Shown here piece by piece: positions 1 to 10,625 of a stretch of DNA of 64,000 nucleotides. Below the pieces are notes generated by a model, which saw nothing but the letters and a program-made list of their open reading frames with translations, made no database searches and was not told where the DNA came from. Every line of letters begins with the position of its first letter. Position 1 is the stretch's first letter. The DNA comes from Paracoccus aurantiacus (lineage in GTDB: Bacteria > Pseudomonadota > Alphaproteobacteria > Rhodobacterales > Rhodobacteraceae), in the NCBI RefSeq assembly GCF_007993065.1, contig NZ_VOPL01000001.1, forward strand, positions 310,001 to 374,000. The letters are read 5' to 3'. A program made the position numbers and the translations under genes.

Positions 1-885
1 ATCGACGAGGCGCGCGACATCACACGTTATCTGTCCAACCTTCTGATATTTCTTGGACTTCTCGGCACATTCTACGGGCTTGCCACCACCGTGCCCGCGG
101 TTGTCGACACGATCCGCGCCCTTGCCCCGCAAGAGGGAGAGACGGGGATGCAGGTCTTCGACAAGCTGATGACGGGGCTCGAGGCGCAGCTTGGCGGCAT
201 GGCCGTTGCCTTTTCCTCATCCCTGCTTGGTCTGGCAGGGTCGCTGGTTGTCGGTCTGCTGGAACTGTTCGCGACCCACGGCCAGAACCGGTTCTACCGA
301 GAGCTTGAGGAATGGCTGTCGGGCTTCACCCGACTTGGGATCGCGGGGGACGACAGCGACAAGCTGGATCAGGCGAGCATTCTGGGCTTTCTCGATCAGA
401 TCGCAGGGCAGATGGGAGAGCTGCAGTCGTTTTATGCCGAACGCGACGAAATCCGCGAGCAGGAAGCGATCGAGGCGGATGAGCGGGTGCTTCTGATGGC
501 GCGCAACGTCGAACGCCTTGGCCAGTTCATGCTTGACGATTCCGAAGCGAATGTCAGCCGTCTCGGCGAAATGTCGAGCGCGATGAGCCGGCTTGCCGAC
601 GGTCAGGACCGTCTTGTCCGCGCCACGGAATCGCGCCCCGACAGCATGATCGAGATCGGGCGCGCCCTTAGCCGCATGGCCGAAGGGCAGGAACGTCTGG
701 CGGGGCCTGGCGGCGAAAATCAGCGCGGGATCAGCGATGAAATGGGAACACATCTGCGGTCCATCGACGAATCGCTGGGGCGGCTGGTGCAGGAAACCGC
801 CGCAGCGCGACAGCTTTCGACGGCGGATCTGAAGCGAGAGATTGTTGAGCTGACCGAGGCGCTGCGCGCGCTCGGGCGGTCCTGA
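1..885 (+). CDS. MotA/TolQ/ExbB-type proton channel protein (5' partial)
   Basis: The frame is open from base 1, so the true start lies outside the window; the visible part is 294 codons. The first codons read as a hydrophobic stretch ending LGLLGTFYGLATTVP, and a second membrane stretch (FSSSLLGLAGSLVVGLLEL) follows. This is the paired-helix pattern of MotA/TolQ/ExbB channels, which use the proton gradient to drive a partner protein. The last 130 or so residues are polar with heptad-like leucines and probably form a cytoplasmic coiled coil. The stop overlaps the ATG of the OmpA/MotB-like gene by one base, so the two are probably translated together as a motor pair. The exact substrate or task is unknown. 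Confidence 0.82.
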   Translation: MDEARDITRYLSNLLIFLGLLGTFYGLATTVPAVVDTIRALAPQEGETGMQVFDKLMTGLEAQLGGMAVAFSSSLLGLAGSLVVGLLELFATHGQNRFYRELEEWLSGFTRLGIAGDDSDKLDQASILGFLDQIAGQMGELQSFYAERDEIREQEAIEADERVLLMARNVERLGQFMLDDSEANVSRLGEMSSAMSRLADGQDRLVRATESRPDSMIEIGRALSRMAEGQERLAGPGGENQRGISDEMGTHLRSIDESLGRLVQETAAARQLSTADLKREIVELTEALRALGRS

Positions 886-2342
886 TGGCGCTGTCGCGCG
901 GCAGGGGCGGCAACCGCTTCTCGGCCACGATCTGGCCGGGATTTGTCGATGCGATGACGGCCCTGCTGATGGTGCTGATGTTCGTCATCACCATCTTCAT
1001 GGTGGTGCAATCTGCCTTGCGCGATACGGTCGATCGTCAGGAAAGCCAGCTCGGGCAGTTGAGCGATCAGGTTGCGGGGCTGTCCAGCACGCTGTCGGTC
1101 ACGCAGGACGAACGCGCCCGCGCCCAGGCCGGGCTGACCGAGGCGCAACAGCAGCTTCTGGACTTCGAGGCACAGGTCGCGCGGCTGGCAGCGGCGCGTG
1201 ATACACAAGATCAGCGCGCCAGCACCGCAGAGGCCGCACTTGCCTCGGCCCGTGACGAAATCGACGCGCAGACGGAACAGGCCCGCCTTGCCGCCGCGCG
1301 TCGCGAGGCGCTTCAGGCGCTGGTGGCTGATCTGGAGGCGAAAAACAGCGCGACCGGCGCGCAATTGAGCGAGGCAGAGCAGGGACGCCTTGCCGAAGCC
1401 GCCGCCGCAGAGGCGCTGCGCGAGAAGCTGAAGGCATCCGAAGCGGAACTGACCGCGATGACCCTCTCGCTGGAGGAAAGCCGCAAGAAGGCCGAGGAAA
1501 CGCTGACCCTGCTTGCCGCGGCAGAGGCCGCAAAGCGCGACCTGACCGCCGAAGCGGGCCAGTCCGCAACAGAGGCCGAGCGGCAGGCAGCATTGCTGGC
1601 GCTGGCGCAGGACAAGCTTGCCGGTCAGGAGCAGGCCTCGACCGAGGCGCAGCGCCGCGTCGCGCTGCTGAACCAGCAGGTTTCCACGCTGAACCAGCAG
1701 CTTGCCTCGATTCAGCAGGCCCTGAACCTGAGCGAAAGCGACAATCAGGCCGCCGAGGTGAAGCTGGAAGATCTGGGCCAGCAACTGAACGCAGCGCTTT
1801 TACAGGCGTCGCAGGAACAGCAGCGCCGCCTGACGCTTGAGGAAGCAGAGCGCAAGCGGCTGGAGGAAGAGGCTGCCGATCTGGCGCGCTATCGTTCGGA
1901 ATTCTTCGGTCGGCTGAGCGAGATCTTGCAGGGCCGCGCCGGCGTGGAGGTGGTGGGCGACCGCTTCGTGTTCCAGTCCGAGGTTTTGTTCGGCACTGGC
2001 GAGGCGACGCTTTCCGACGCCGGGCGCACCAGCGTCGCGCGAGTCACGACCATGCTGGACGAGATCGCAAAGACCATCCCGCCAGAGATTGACTGGGTGA
2101 TCCGCGTTGACGGGCATACGGATTCGACGCCGCTTTCGGGCGTTGGGCGGTATCGTGACAATTGGGAGTTGAGTCAGGCGCGGGCTCTTGCGGTCGTTCG
2201 CTATATGGTGGACGAGTTGGGTTTCCCGGCCGACCGGCTGGCGCCAACAGGATTCGCCGATACGCGACCCGTGGCGCCAGATGATTCGGCTGAAAACCGC
2301 GCCAGGAACCGCCGGATCGAGCTGAAACTGACGGAACGCTGA
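885..2342 (+). CDS. MotB/OmpA-like peptidoglycan-binding protein with long coiled coil
   Basis: The protein has 485 residues. One membrane segment lies at about residues 20-45 and carries an acidic residue, Asp22, in WPGFVDAMTALL. That is the position of the proton-carrying Asp of MotB-type stators. Residues about 55-340 are a very long Ala/Glu/Gln-rich coiled coil. Residues about 350-485 form an OmpA-like peptidoglycan-binding domain (DGHTDS, then NRARNRRIEL). It is fused by a one-base overlap to the preceding channel gene, which supports a stator-like complex spanning the inner membrane and reaching the cell wall. The coil is much longer than in flagellar MotB, so this is probably not a flagellar gene. 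Confidence 0.85.
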   Translation: MALSRGRGGNRFSATIWPGFVDAMTALLMVLMFVITIFMVVQSALRDTVDRQESQLGQLSDQVAGLSSTLSVTQDERARAQAGLTEAQQQLLDFEAQVARLAAARDTQDQRASTAEAALASARDEIDAQTEQARLAAARREALQALVADLEAKNSATGAQLSEAEQGRLAEAAAAEALREKLKASEAELTAMTLSLEESRKKAEETLTLLAAAEAAKRDLTAEAGQSATEAERQAALLALAQDKLAGQEQASTEAQRRVALLNQQVSTLNQQLASIQQALNLSESDNQAAEVKLEDLGQQLNAALLQASQEQQRRLTLEEAERKRLEEEAADLARYRSEFFGRLSEILQGRAGVEVVGDRFVFQSEVLFGTGEATLSDAGRTSVARVTTMLDEIAKTIPPEIDWVIRVDGHTDSTPLSGVGRYRDNWELSQARALAVVRYMVDELGFPADRLAPTGFADTRPVAPDDSAENRARNRRIELKLTER

Positions 2343-3085
2343 TGACTGAATTTCTCGACGGGCCTGCGGGCCGCCGTATCGCTTTTGAGCGTCAGCCGGG
2401 CAAGGGGCCGGGTGTGGTATTCCTTGGCGGCTTCAGGTCGGACATGCGCGGAACGAAGGCCGAATATCTGGCGGATTGGGCGGCGCGAGACGGGCGCGCC
2501 TATCTGCGCTTCGACTATTCCGGCCACGGCGAATCGGGTGGTGCATTCGAGGATGGCGAAATCGGGGCGTGGGCTGCAGATGCGATCGCCGCGATCTCGG
2601 CGCTGACTGACGGGCCTCAGGTGCTGGTCGGGTCGTCGATGGGGGGCTGGATTTCGCTTCTTGTCGCGCGCGCGATGCCCGAAAAAGTGGCCGGACTGGT
2701 GGGCATCGCTGCGGCGCCGGATTTCACCGAAATCGGTTACTGGGACAGCGCTGACGAGGCGCAGCGCGCCTCCTTGCTGCGCGATGGCCGGTGGGAGCTT
2801 CCTTCGGAATATTCCGACGAGCCATATGTGATCACCCGCCGCCTGATCGAAGAGGGACGCGATCAGCTTGTCCTTGATAAGCCGCTGGCGCTGCCATTCC
2901 CGGTGCGCCTGCTGCAAGGCACCGCGGATGAGGATGTCCCGCGTGACTGGGCGTTGCGGCTGATGGACCATGCCGACAGCCCTGATCTGCGACTGGTTCT
3001 GGTCAAGGGTGCAGACCACCGCTTTTCGACCCCGGAATGCCTTTCGCTGATTACCGGGGCGATCGCCGAGGTTCTTCGTGGCTAA
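2342..3085 (+). CDS. Alpha/beta hydrolase, ABHD10-like
   Basis: A 247-residue serine hydrolase. The nucleophile elbow is GSSMG (residues about 97-101, Ser99); a late Asp (TADEDVP) and His (GADHRF) complete a plausible triad. No signal peptide is visible, so it is probably cytoplasmic. Its ATG overlaps the stop of the upstream OmpA-like gene, and its end overlaps the next hydrolase, placing it in the same operon. The family includes acyl-thioesterases and carboxylesterases, but the substrate cannot be read from sequence. Confidence 0.85.
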   Translation: MTEFLDGPAGRRIAFERQPGKGPGVVFLGGFRSDMRGTKAEYLADWAARDGRAYLRFDYSGHGESGGAFEDGEIGAWAADAIAAISALTDGPQVLVGSSMGGWISLLVARAMPEKVAGLVGIAAAPDFTEIGYWDSADEAQRASLLRDGRWELPSEYSDEPYVITRRLIEEGRDQLVLDKPLALPFPVRLLQGTADEDVPRDWALRLMDHADSPDLRLVLVKGADHRFSTPECLSLITGAIAEVLRG

Positions 3086-4172
3086 GAAGAATGAACCTGC
3101 CAAACGCCGCCCTGCCGCCAAGAAGGCCCCGCCCCGAAAGGGCCGGCCACTGCCTGCCGGCAAGGTACCAAAGGCAGCACCCTCGCCGCGGCGCGGACGC
3201 CGGGTGATCGGCGTGGCTGCGCTGGTTCTCGCCGTCATTTTGGGCGTGATCGTGCTGATCCTGCTATTCGGCCCGCGAGAGCCGGGGACGTTCCGGCCGC
3301 CCGCCATCGCCGAGCTGCCAGAGGATCTCGACGCGTGGCTCTACCAGGAAGAAAGCGGCGTCCGGCCCGAGGTTTCCAAGCGGATCGTCTGGGCGGGCAG
3401 GCCGAATGTCAAAACGCCGGTAGCGCTTGTCTATCTGCACGGATTTTCCGCGACGTCGCAGGAAATCCGTCCGGTGCCGGACCTGATCGCTGCCTGGCGC
3501 GGATCGAATCTTTATTTCGCGCGGCTCAGCGGGCACGGGCTCGACAGCGAATCCATGGCAACCGCGCGCGTCAGCGACTGGAGCCGTGACGTCGCCGAAG
3601 CAATCGCGATCGGCAAGCGCATCGGCGAGAAGGTCGTCGTAATCGGCACCTCGACCGGAGGCACGCTCGCGGCATTGGCGGCGCGCGACCCGGTGCTTGG
3701 GCCGGACATCAGTGGGGTGGTCCTGATTTCGCCCAATTTCGGGCTTAAGGCACGTGGCGCATTCGCGCTGCGCCTGCCATTGGCACGTCACTGGCTGCCA
3801 CTGATCGGCGCAGGCACCCGCTGTTTCGAACCGCGAAACGACCGGCATCGCGAATATTGGACAAGCTGCTACCCGACTGTTGCGCTCCTGCCGATGGCAG
3901 CACTTCTGGACGAGGCGAAGAAGGGCAGCTTCGCCGACGCCCACCAGCCGCTTCTTGCCCTGTTTTCAAAGGATGATCAGGTCGTAGATGCCGATGCGAC
4001 GCGTGCGGTCCTGCAAAGCTGGGGTGGCAAGGTGACGGAAGCAGAGGTGACGCTCGGGCCGGGTGACGATCCGTCGGGCCATGTCATCGCGGGCGATATC
4101 CTGTCGCCCGGACAGACTGCCCCGGTTGCGACGCGGATCAATGGCTGGATCACCCAGACATTCGGAGAGTAA
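3078..4172 (+). CDS. Membrane-anchored alpha/beta hydrolase
   Basis: Translation starts at a GTG that overlaps the end of the previous hydrolase by 8 bases; 364 residues. Residues 1-42 are strongly basic and rich in Lys, Pro and Ala. One transmembrane helix follows at about 43-64, then a hydrolase domain. The nucleophile motif is GTSTG (Ser in VVIGTSTGG), HGFSA provides the usual oxyanion region, and SGHVIAGD holds the likely catalytic His. The basic tail before the helix suggests N-in topology with the enzyme on the periplasmic side. It is the last gene of the operon. The substrate is unknown. Confidence 0.8.
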   Translation: MAKKNEPAKRRPAAKKAPPRKGRPLPAGKVPKAAPSPRRGRRVIGVAALVLAVILGVIVLILLFGPREPGTFRPPAIAELPEDLDAWLYQEESGVRPEVSKRIVWAGRPNVKTPVALVYLHGFSATSQEIRPVPDLIAAWRGSNLYFARLSGHGLDSESMATARVSDWSRDVAEAIAIGKRIGEKVVVIGTSTGGTLAALAARDPVLGPDISGVVLISPNFGLKARGAFALRLPLARHWLPLIGAGTRCFEPRNDRHREYWTSCYPTVALLPMAALLDEAKKGSFADAHQPLLALFSKDDQVVDADATRAVLQSWGGKVTEAEVTLGPGDDPSGHVIAGDILSPGQTAPVATRINGWITQTFGE

Positions 4173-4217
4173 GGACCGCGCCCGAAGCCATTCAGCAACG
4201 GTCAGTCCATGATGCAT

Positions 4218-4241
4218 GACGCCCGCGCGGCGGCGGGCGTC
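4218..4241. terminator. Stem-loop between convergent genes
   Basis: A perfect 9-bp inverted repeat (GACGCCCGC / GCGGGCGTC) with a 6-base loop lies between the forward hydrolase operon, ending at 4172, and reverse typA, ending at 4254. There is no strong T-tract, so it may be a weak bidirectional terminator or a barrier to read-through. Confidence 0.5.
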
Positions 4242-4253
4242 TGCTTGTGATGC

Positions 4254-6071
<1,818 letters not shown>

Positions 6072-6168
6072 GGACGCGGCCTGTATGAAAAAGTTGCGCC
6101 CCCGTAACGCAGGGGCGGCTGAAAGGCCAGCGGGAATGTCCCTGCGGCGACGGAATGGCGCAACGGAA

Positions 6169-6198
6169 AAGGCGCGGAAGGTTTCCCCTCCGCGCCTT
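6169..6198 (-). terminator. Rho-independent terminator after the small peptide gene
   Basis: A perfect 10-bp inverted repeat (AAGGCGCGGA / TCCGCGCCTT) has a 10-base loop. Read on the reverse strand the stem is followed by TTTTCC. It lies between the 24-residue peptide gene and typA, so it should end the peptide transcript before typA. Confidence 0.75.
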
Positions 6199-6219
6199 GT
6201 TCGCAGCCTGAAGTGTCGC

Positions 6220-6294
6220 TTAGCGCATGCCGAGCATCGACAGGATGAAAAGCACCACGACGACGAGGCCGACAATATAGATGATCGAATTCAT
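6220..6294 (-). CDS. 24-residue single-helix membrane peptide
   Basis: The frame ATG to TAA encodes 24 residues beginning MNSIIYIVG and ending SMLGMR, almost entirely one hydrophobic helix with a C-terminal Arg. A purine-rich ribosome site (AAGGGGACACCC) precedes the ATG, and a strong terminator follows the stop. From memory, similar 20-30 residue open frames occur in other Rhodobacteraceae, but I cannot check this. No function is known; a membrane-embedded regulator or helper of a membrane complex would fit. The two flanking signals are the main reason to believe it is real. Confidence 0.62.
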   Translation of the reverse strand: MNSIIYIVGLVVVVLFILSMLGMR

Positions 6295-6358
6295 GGGTGT
6301 CCCCTTGTTCTGGATTTCATTGGGCAAACTCGTGGCATTCCAAAGAGTTCCAGAATTA

Positions 6359-6982
6359 TCAAACGATATATCTGTCCCGACGGTGATTTATCGCGATGGT
6401 CAGGTTCGCCACGACTGCGCCAAGGAACGACCACCCGACCGCTACCGGGTCCAGCAGAAACAGCGCAACGGCGAAAATCGCGGCGTCGACGATCAACTGC
6501 ACCCAACCGGCGCGAAAGCCCGTCGCGTCCTGGATGTAAAGGCCGACAATCCCGATGCCGCCAAGGCTCGCCCCGTGGCGGAACAGGGCGATCAGTCCCG
6601 ATCCGGTAAAGGCACCGATCATGATTGCCCCCAGCAGCGGGTTCAGGTCCGAAAAGCTCAGATAGCGCGGCAGAAGTGCCGCCAGAACCGAGGTCAGCGT
6701 GACCGCAAACAGGCTTTTCGCGACGAAAGTAGGGCCGAAGCGTTTCCAGCCGACCCAGTAGAAGGGGATGTTGACGACAAAGAAAACCCAGGCCCAGTCC
6801 CAGCCGGTCGCATAGGAAATCAGCAGCGCGATCCCCGCCGTCTGCCCGGTGACGAACCCCAGATGCGTCAGCACGACGACAGACAGGGCCGCCATGAAGC
6901 TGCCATAGGCAAGGCCCTGTGTGTCATCAATCAGCGTATGATCGGTCCGCGGTGGCGCGGCTGGAGGAGAGATTTCAGGCAT
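6359..6982 (-). CDS. YitT family membrane protein
   Basis: A 207-residue integral membrane protein with about five or six predicted helices. The pattern GQTAGIALLISYATGW, NIPFYWVGWKRFG and HGASLGGIGIVGLYIQ is characteristic of the YitT family (DUF161-type membrane domain), a widespread group of unknown transport function. It lacks the C-terminal cytoplasmic domain found in the longer Bacillus proteins, leaving a membrane-only form. It is a single gene between the small peptide and the aminotransferase, all on the reverse strand. The substrate is unknown. Confidence 0.82.
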   Translation of the reverse strand: MPEISPPAAPPRTDHTLIDDTQGLAYGSFMAALSVVVLTHLGFVTGQTAGIALLISYATGWDWAWVFFVVNIPFYWVGWKRFGPTFVAKSLFAVTLTSVLAALLPRYLSFSDLNPLLGAIMIGAFTGSGLIALFRHGASLGGIGIVGLYIQDATGFRAGWVQLIVDAAIFAVALFLLDPVAVGWSFLGAVVANLTIAINHRRDRYIV

Positions 6983-7100
6983 CGTTCCGGTATGGCTCTG
7001 CGTCGGCGGCGGATCGCGCGGACAGGCAATGGTTTTGCGTCACCCCCGGCCAGTCTGTCGGCATGGGGTGACCGCGCAGGTCATCAATTCAGGCAAGGTT

Positions 7101-8426
7101 TCAATCGAGTGTCTTCAGCACCTCGGCCAGCTTGCCGACCAGTTCGTCGATCTGTGCCTCGCTGACGATCAGGGGCGGCGACAGCGCGATAATATCGCCG
7201 GTGACGCGAATCAGGATGCCGGCGTCATAGGCTTTCAGGAAGGCGTCGAATGCGCGTTTGCCGGGCTGGCCGTCTATGGGCTGAAGCTCTACCGCGCCGA
7301 CCAGGCCCATGTTGCGGATGTCGATCACATGGGGAAGGCCCTTCAGCGAATGCAGCGCCTCCTCCCATTTGCCCGCAAGTTCCTCGGCGCGGGTCAGCAA
7401 CCCTTCTTCAATATAGGTGTCCAGCGTCGCAAGGCCTGCCGCGCAGGCAACGGGATTGCCGGAATAGGTATAGCCGTGGAAAAGTTCGATCGCGTGTTCG
7501 GGGCCGGTCATGAAAGCGTCGTGGATTTCAGCGGTCGTCAGCACACCGCCCATCGGGATGACGCCATTGGTCAAACCCTTGGCGCAGGTAATCATGTCCG
7601 GCAGCACGCCCAGCTTCTGTGCCGCGAAGGGCGCGCCAAGGCGGCCGAACCCGGTGATGACTTCGTCGAAGATCAGCAGGATGCCGTGTTTCGCAGTGAT
7701 CGCGCGCAGCTTTTCCAGATAGCCCTTCGGTGGCATCAGCACGCCGGTGGAACCGGCCATGGGTTCAACGATCACGGCGGCAATATTTTCCGCACCGTGC
7801 AGCGTCACCAGCCGCTCCAATTCATCGGCGAGGTTCGCGCCGTGTTCGGGCATGCCTTTCGTGAAAGCGTTTTCCGGCAGATGCGTGTGGGGCAGGTGAT
7901 CCACGCCGCCAAGTGCTGTGCCGAAGAAGCGGCGGTTGTTGACGATCCCGCCGACCGAGATGCCGCCAAAGCCTACGCCGTGATATCCACGCTCGCGCCC
8001 GATGAAGCGGGTGCGCGTGCCCTCGCCCCGGACGCGGTGATAGGCGAGCGCGATCTTCAGCGCGGTATCGACCGATTCAGAGCCGGAATTGGTAAAGAAC
8101 ATATGCGCCATGTTCTCGGGCGCGATGTCGATGACCCGATTGGCGAGTTCGAACGCGGCGGGATGGCCCATCTGGAAAGCGGGCGCATAGTCCATTTCGG
8201 CGGCCTGCCGGGCGATGGCCTCGTTGATCTTGGGCCGGCAATGGCCGGCGTTGCAGCACCAGAGCCCCGCGGTTCCGTCCAGCACCTGCCGCCCGTCGGC
8301 TGTGGTATAGTGCATGTCCTTGGCACCAACGAACATGCGCGGGTTCGATTTGAACTGGCGGTTCGACGTGAAAGGCATCCAGAAGGCGGAGAGATCGTTC
8401 GGGGCAGGTTTGCGGTCGAGAGCCAT
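7101..8426 (-). CDS. Class III aminotransferase, beta-alanine/omega-amino acid:pyruvate type
   Basis: A 441-residue PLP enzyme of aminotransferase class III. The start at 8426 is chosen because AAGGA lies at ribosome-site distance and homology-like sequence begins at once (NDLSAFWMPF). The PLP lysine is in CAKGLTNG; FDEVITGFGR holds the cofactor-binding Asp; TNSGSES and YHGVGFGG are typical. The LWCCNAGHCRP segment matches enzymes called beta-alanine--pyruvate or omega-amino acid--pyruvate transaminases, which move an amino group from an omega-amine to pyruvate. Exact substrate use is not certain from sequence. It is divergent from kup. Confidence 0.88.
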   Translation of the reverse strand: MALDRKPAPNDLSAFWMPFTSNRQFKSNPRMFVGAKDMHYTTADGRQVLDGTAGLWCCNAGHCRPKINEAIARQAAEMDYAPAFQMGHPAAFELANRVIDIAPENMAHMFFTNSGSESVDTALKIALAYHRVRGEGTRTRFIGRERGYHGVGFGGISVGGIVNNRRFFGTALGGVDHLPHTHLPENAFTKGMPEHGANLADELERLVTLHGAENIAAVIVEPMAGSTGVLMPPKGYLEKLRAITAKHGILLIFDEVITGFGRLGAPFAAQKLGVLPDMITCAKGLTNGVIPMGGVLTTAEIHDAFMTGPEHAIELFHGYTYSGNPVACAAGLATLDTYIEEGLLTRAEELAGKWEEALHSLKGLPHVIDIRNMGLVGAVELQPIDGQPGKRAFDAFLKAYDAGILIRVTGDIIALSPPLIVSEAQIDELVGKLAEVLKTLD

Positions 8427-8617
8427 GACGGTGATCCTTGCTTGGTCGGGCCAAACGCTAGCACGCGTCCCGCAAGCGTCAAGCAAACTCGGTCGGGCTG
8501 CGCGCCCGTGCGCGGTGTTGCGTTCGGGAAGCGCCGCCGAAAATGCCGTTGACGAAGTCTTGATTTTGCGGTGCAGCAAGCGCATATGCCGCGCCAGCAT
8601 AATTCCCGAGGTTGCCC

Positions 8618-10534
8618 ATGGCCGACCCGATTGATGACAGCGTGATCGAAGATCACGCGCATTCTTCCCAGAAAATCAGCGCAGCGCTTGTCCTCGCCTG
8701 CCTTGGGGTGGTGTACGGCGACATCGGCACCTCGCCGCTTTATGCGCTGCGCGAATCGCTGGTGCATGCGCACGAGCAGGGCCTGCCCGAGACGGCGGTG
8801 ATCGGCATCGTGTCGCTGCTGTTCTGGACGGTCGTGCTGATCGTCACGGTGAAATACGTGATCCTGATTCTGCGCGCAGACAATAATGGCGAGGGCGGCA
8901 CCCTTTCGCTGGTCGCCAAGGCGCAGGGTGCACTGGATGCGCGGCGCTTCCCGCGCCGCCGCCTGCTTCTGATGCTGCTGGGGATCGTCGGCGTGTCGCT
9001 GTTTTTCGGCGACTCGATGATTACGCCCGCGATCTCGGTTCTTTCGGCGGTCGAGGGTCTGACGCTGATCCATCCGAGTTTTCAGCAATATGTGGTGCCT
9101 CTGACGCTGCTTATCGTCTTTGCCCTGTTCTGGGTTCAGCGCGGCGGCACTGACCGGATCGCCAAGCTGTTCGGCCCCGTCATGCTGGTCTGGTTCTCGG
9201 TCATGGCGATCCTCGGGATAGGGCATATCGCCGATGATGCGCGCATCCTTCACGCGCTCAATCCGTTTCGCGCCGCATGGTTCATCGAACATTACGGCTT
9301 TGCGGCGCTACCAGTGCTCGGTTCGGTCTTTCTGGCCGTGACCGGGGCCGAGGCGCTTTACGCGGATATGGGGCATTTCGGCCGGTCGGCCATTCGTATC
9401 GCCTGGACGGTGCTGGTCTTTCCAGCGCTCGCACTCAGCTATCTGGGGCAGGGGGCAATGGTTCTGGCGCACCCCGAGACGGTCGCGAACCCGTTCTTTT
9501 TGATGGCGCCCGACTGGTTCCGCCTGCCGCTCGTGCTGCTCGCGACGGTTGCGACGGTGATTGCGTCGCAGGCCGTGATTTCAGGCGCGTTTTCGGTGGC
9601 GGCGCAGGCCGTGCAGCTTGGTCTGCTGCCCCGGCTGGAGATTCAGCACACCTCTGACACGCAGCGCGGGCAGATCTATATGCCGCGCGTGAACTTCGTC
9701 CTGCTGGTCGGCGTTGTGGCCCTGATCCTGACCTTCGGATCATCCGAGGGGCTGGCGAATGCCTATGGAATTGCGGTCACGGGCGACATGGTCATCACGT
9801 CGATCCTCGCGATTGTCGTGTTCAGATGGGCCTGGGGATGGCGTTGGCCGCTTGTGCTGGGCATCATGCTGCCGGTGCTGGCGGTCGAACTGATCTTCTT
9901 CTCGGCCAATATCCTGAAATTCGCGGATGGCGGTTATATTCCGATCGCCTTTGCGGTTGTCGCGATCGCGATGATGCTGGTCTGGACGGACGGGATGCGC
10001 AAGCTTCAGGGCCGGATACATTCCGAAAGCGTGCAGACGGACATGCTGGCCCAAAAGCTGGCCGAAAAGCCGCCGACGCGTGTCGAGGGCACGGCCGTGT
10101 TCCTGACCGCCGATCCGTCCGTCGTGCCGCCGGCGCTGATCCACAACCTCAAGCATAACCGCGTCCTGCACGAGCGGAACTTCATCGTCCGCGTCGAAAG
10201 CGCAAATACCCCGCGCGTCGAGGATGCGGATCGTGTGCGGATCGAGGATGTTGCGCCCGGTTTCTGGAAGGCCTCGCTGCGTTTCGGATATATGGAACAG
10301 CCCAACGTGCCGCGCGCCCTGGCCGAGGCAAAGCGCTTCGGGCACAAGTTCGACATCATGTCCACGTCCTATTTCCTCAACCGCAGATCGCTGCGGACCG
10401 GCAAGGGCGTCATGATGCCGCGCTGGCAGGGGCGGATATTCGCCGGTCTTTACCGGTCGTCTGCGGAACCGACGGATTTCTACCGCCTGCCGTCGAACCG
10501 CGTGGTGGAACTGGGTCAGCAGATGAACGTTTGA
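8618..10534 (+). CDS. kup: Low-affinity potassium uptake protein Kup
   Basis: A 638-residue K+ transporter of the KUP/HAK family. The ATG at 8618 has GAGG six bases upstream; a TTG two codons earlier is less likely. The N-terminal signature GVVYGDIGTSPLYALRE is clear, followed by about twelve membrane helices to residue 450 or so and a C-terminal cytoplasmic domain (TRVEGTAVFLT, NRVLHERN). The length matches the family. It works as a proton-coupled K+ importer in the inner membrane. It stands alone upstream of frr, and no osmotic-control element is evident in the 190-base divergent region. Confidence 0.95.
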   Translation: MADPIDDSVIEDHAHSSQKISAALVLACLGVVYGDIGTSPLYALRESLVHAHEQGLPETAVIGIVSLLFWTVVLIVTVKYVILILRADNNGEGGTLSLVAKAQGALDARRFPRRRLLLMLLGIVGVSLFFGDSMITPAISVLSAVEGLTLIHPSFQQYVVPLTLLIVFALFWVQRGGTDRIAKLFGPVMLVWFSVMAILGIGHIADDARILHALNPFRAAWFIEHYGFAALPVLGSVFLAVTGAEALYADMGHFGRSAIRIAWTVLVFPALALSYLGQGAMVLAHPETVANPFFLMAPDWFRLPLVLLATVATVIASQAVISGAFSVAAQAVQLGLLPRLEIQHTSDTQRGQIYMPRVNFVLLVGVVALILTFGSSEGLANAYGIAVTGDMVITSILAIVVFRWAWGWRWPLVLGIMLPVLAVELIFFSANILKFADGGYIPIAFAVVAIAMMLVWTDGMRKLQGRIHSESVQTDMLAQKLAEKPPTRVEGTAVFLTADPSVVPPALIHNLKHNRVLHERNFIVRVESANTPRVEDADRVRIEDVAPGFWKASLRFGYMEQPNVPRALAEAKRFGHKFDIMSTSYFLNRRSLRTGKGVMMPRWQGRIFAGLYRSSAEPTDFYRLPSNRVVELGQQMNV

Positions 10535-10625
10535 TCTCACGCCTCTGTCAGGCCAGCGATAGGGCTTTGCCATAAGGCGTCCTACGCGTTAGAACGGCGC
10601 GAAAGAACGCATGAGAGGGACGTGC

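Noticed and set aside
1..4172. A Zorya defence system
   Set aside because: Only a MotA-like and an OmpA-like gene are present, the coil lies in the wrong partner, and no nuclease, helicase or other Zorya component follows.
7029..8552. A 507-codon open frame opposite the aminotransferase
   Set aside because: It mirrors the aminotransferase codons; the reverse frame carries the full PLP-enzyme signature.
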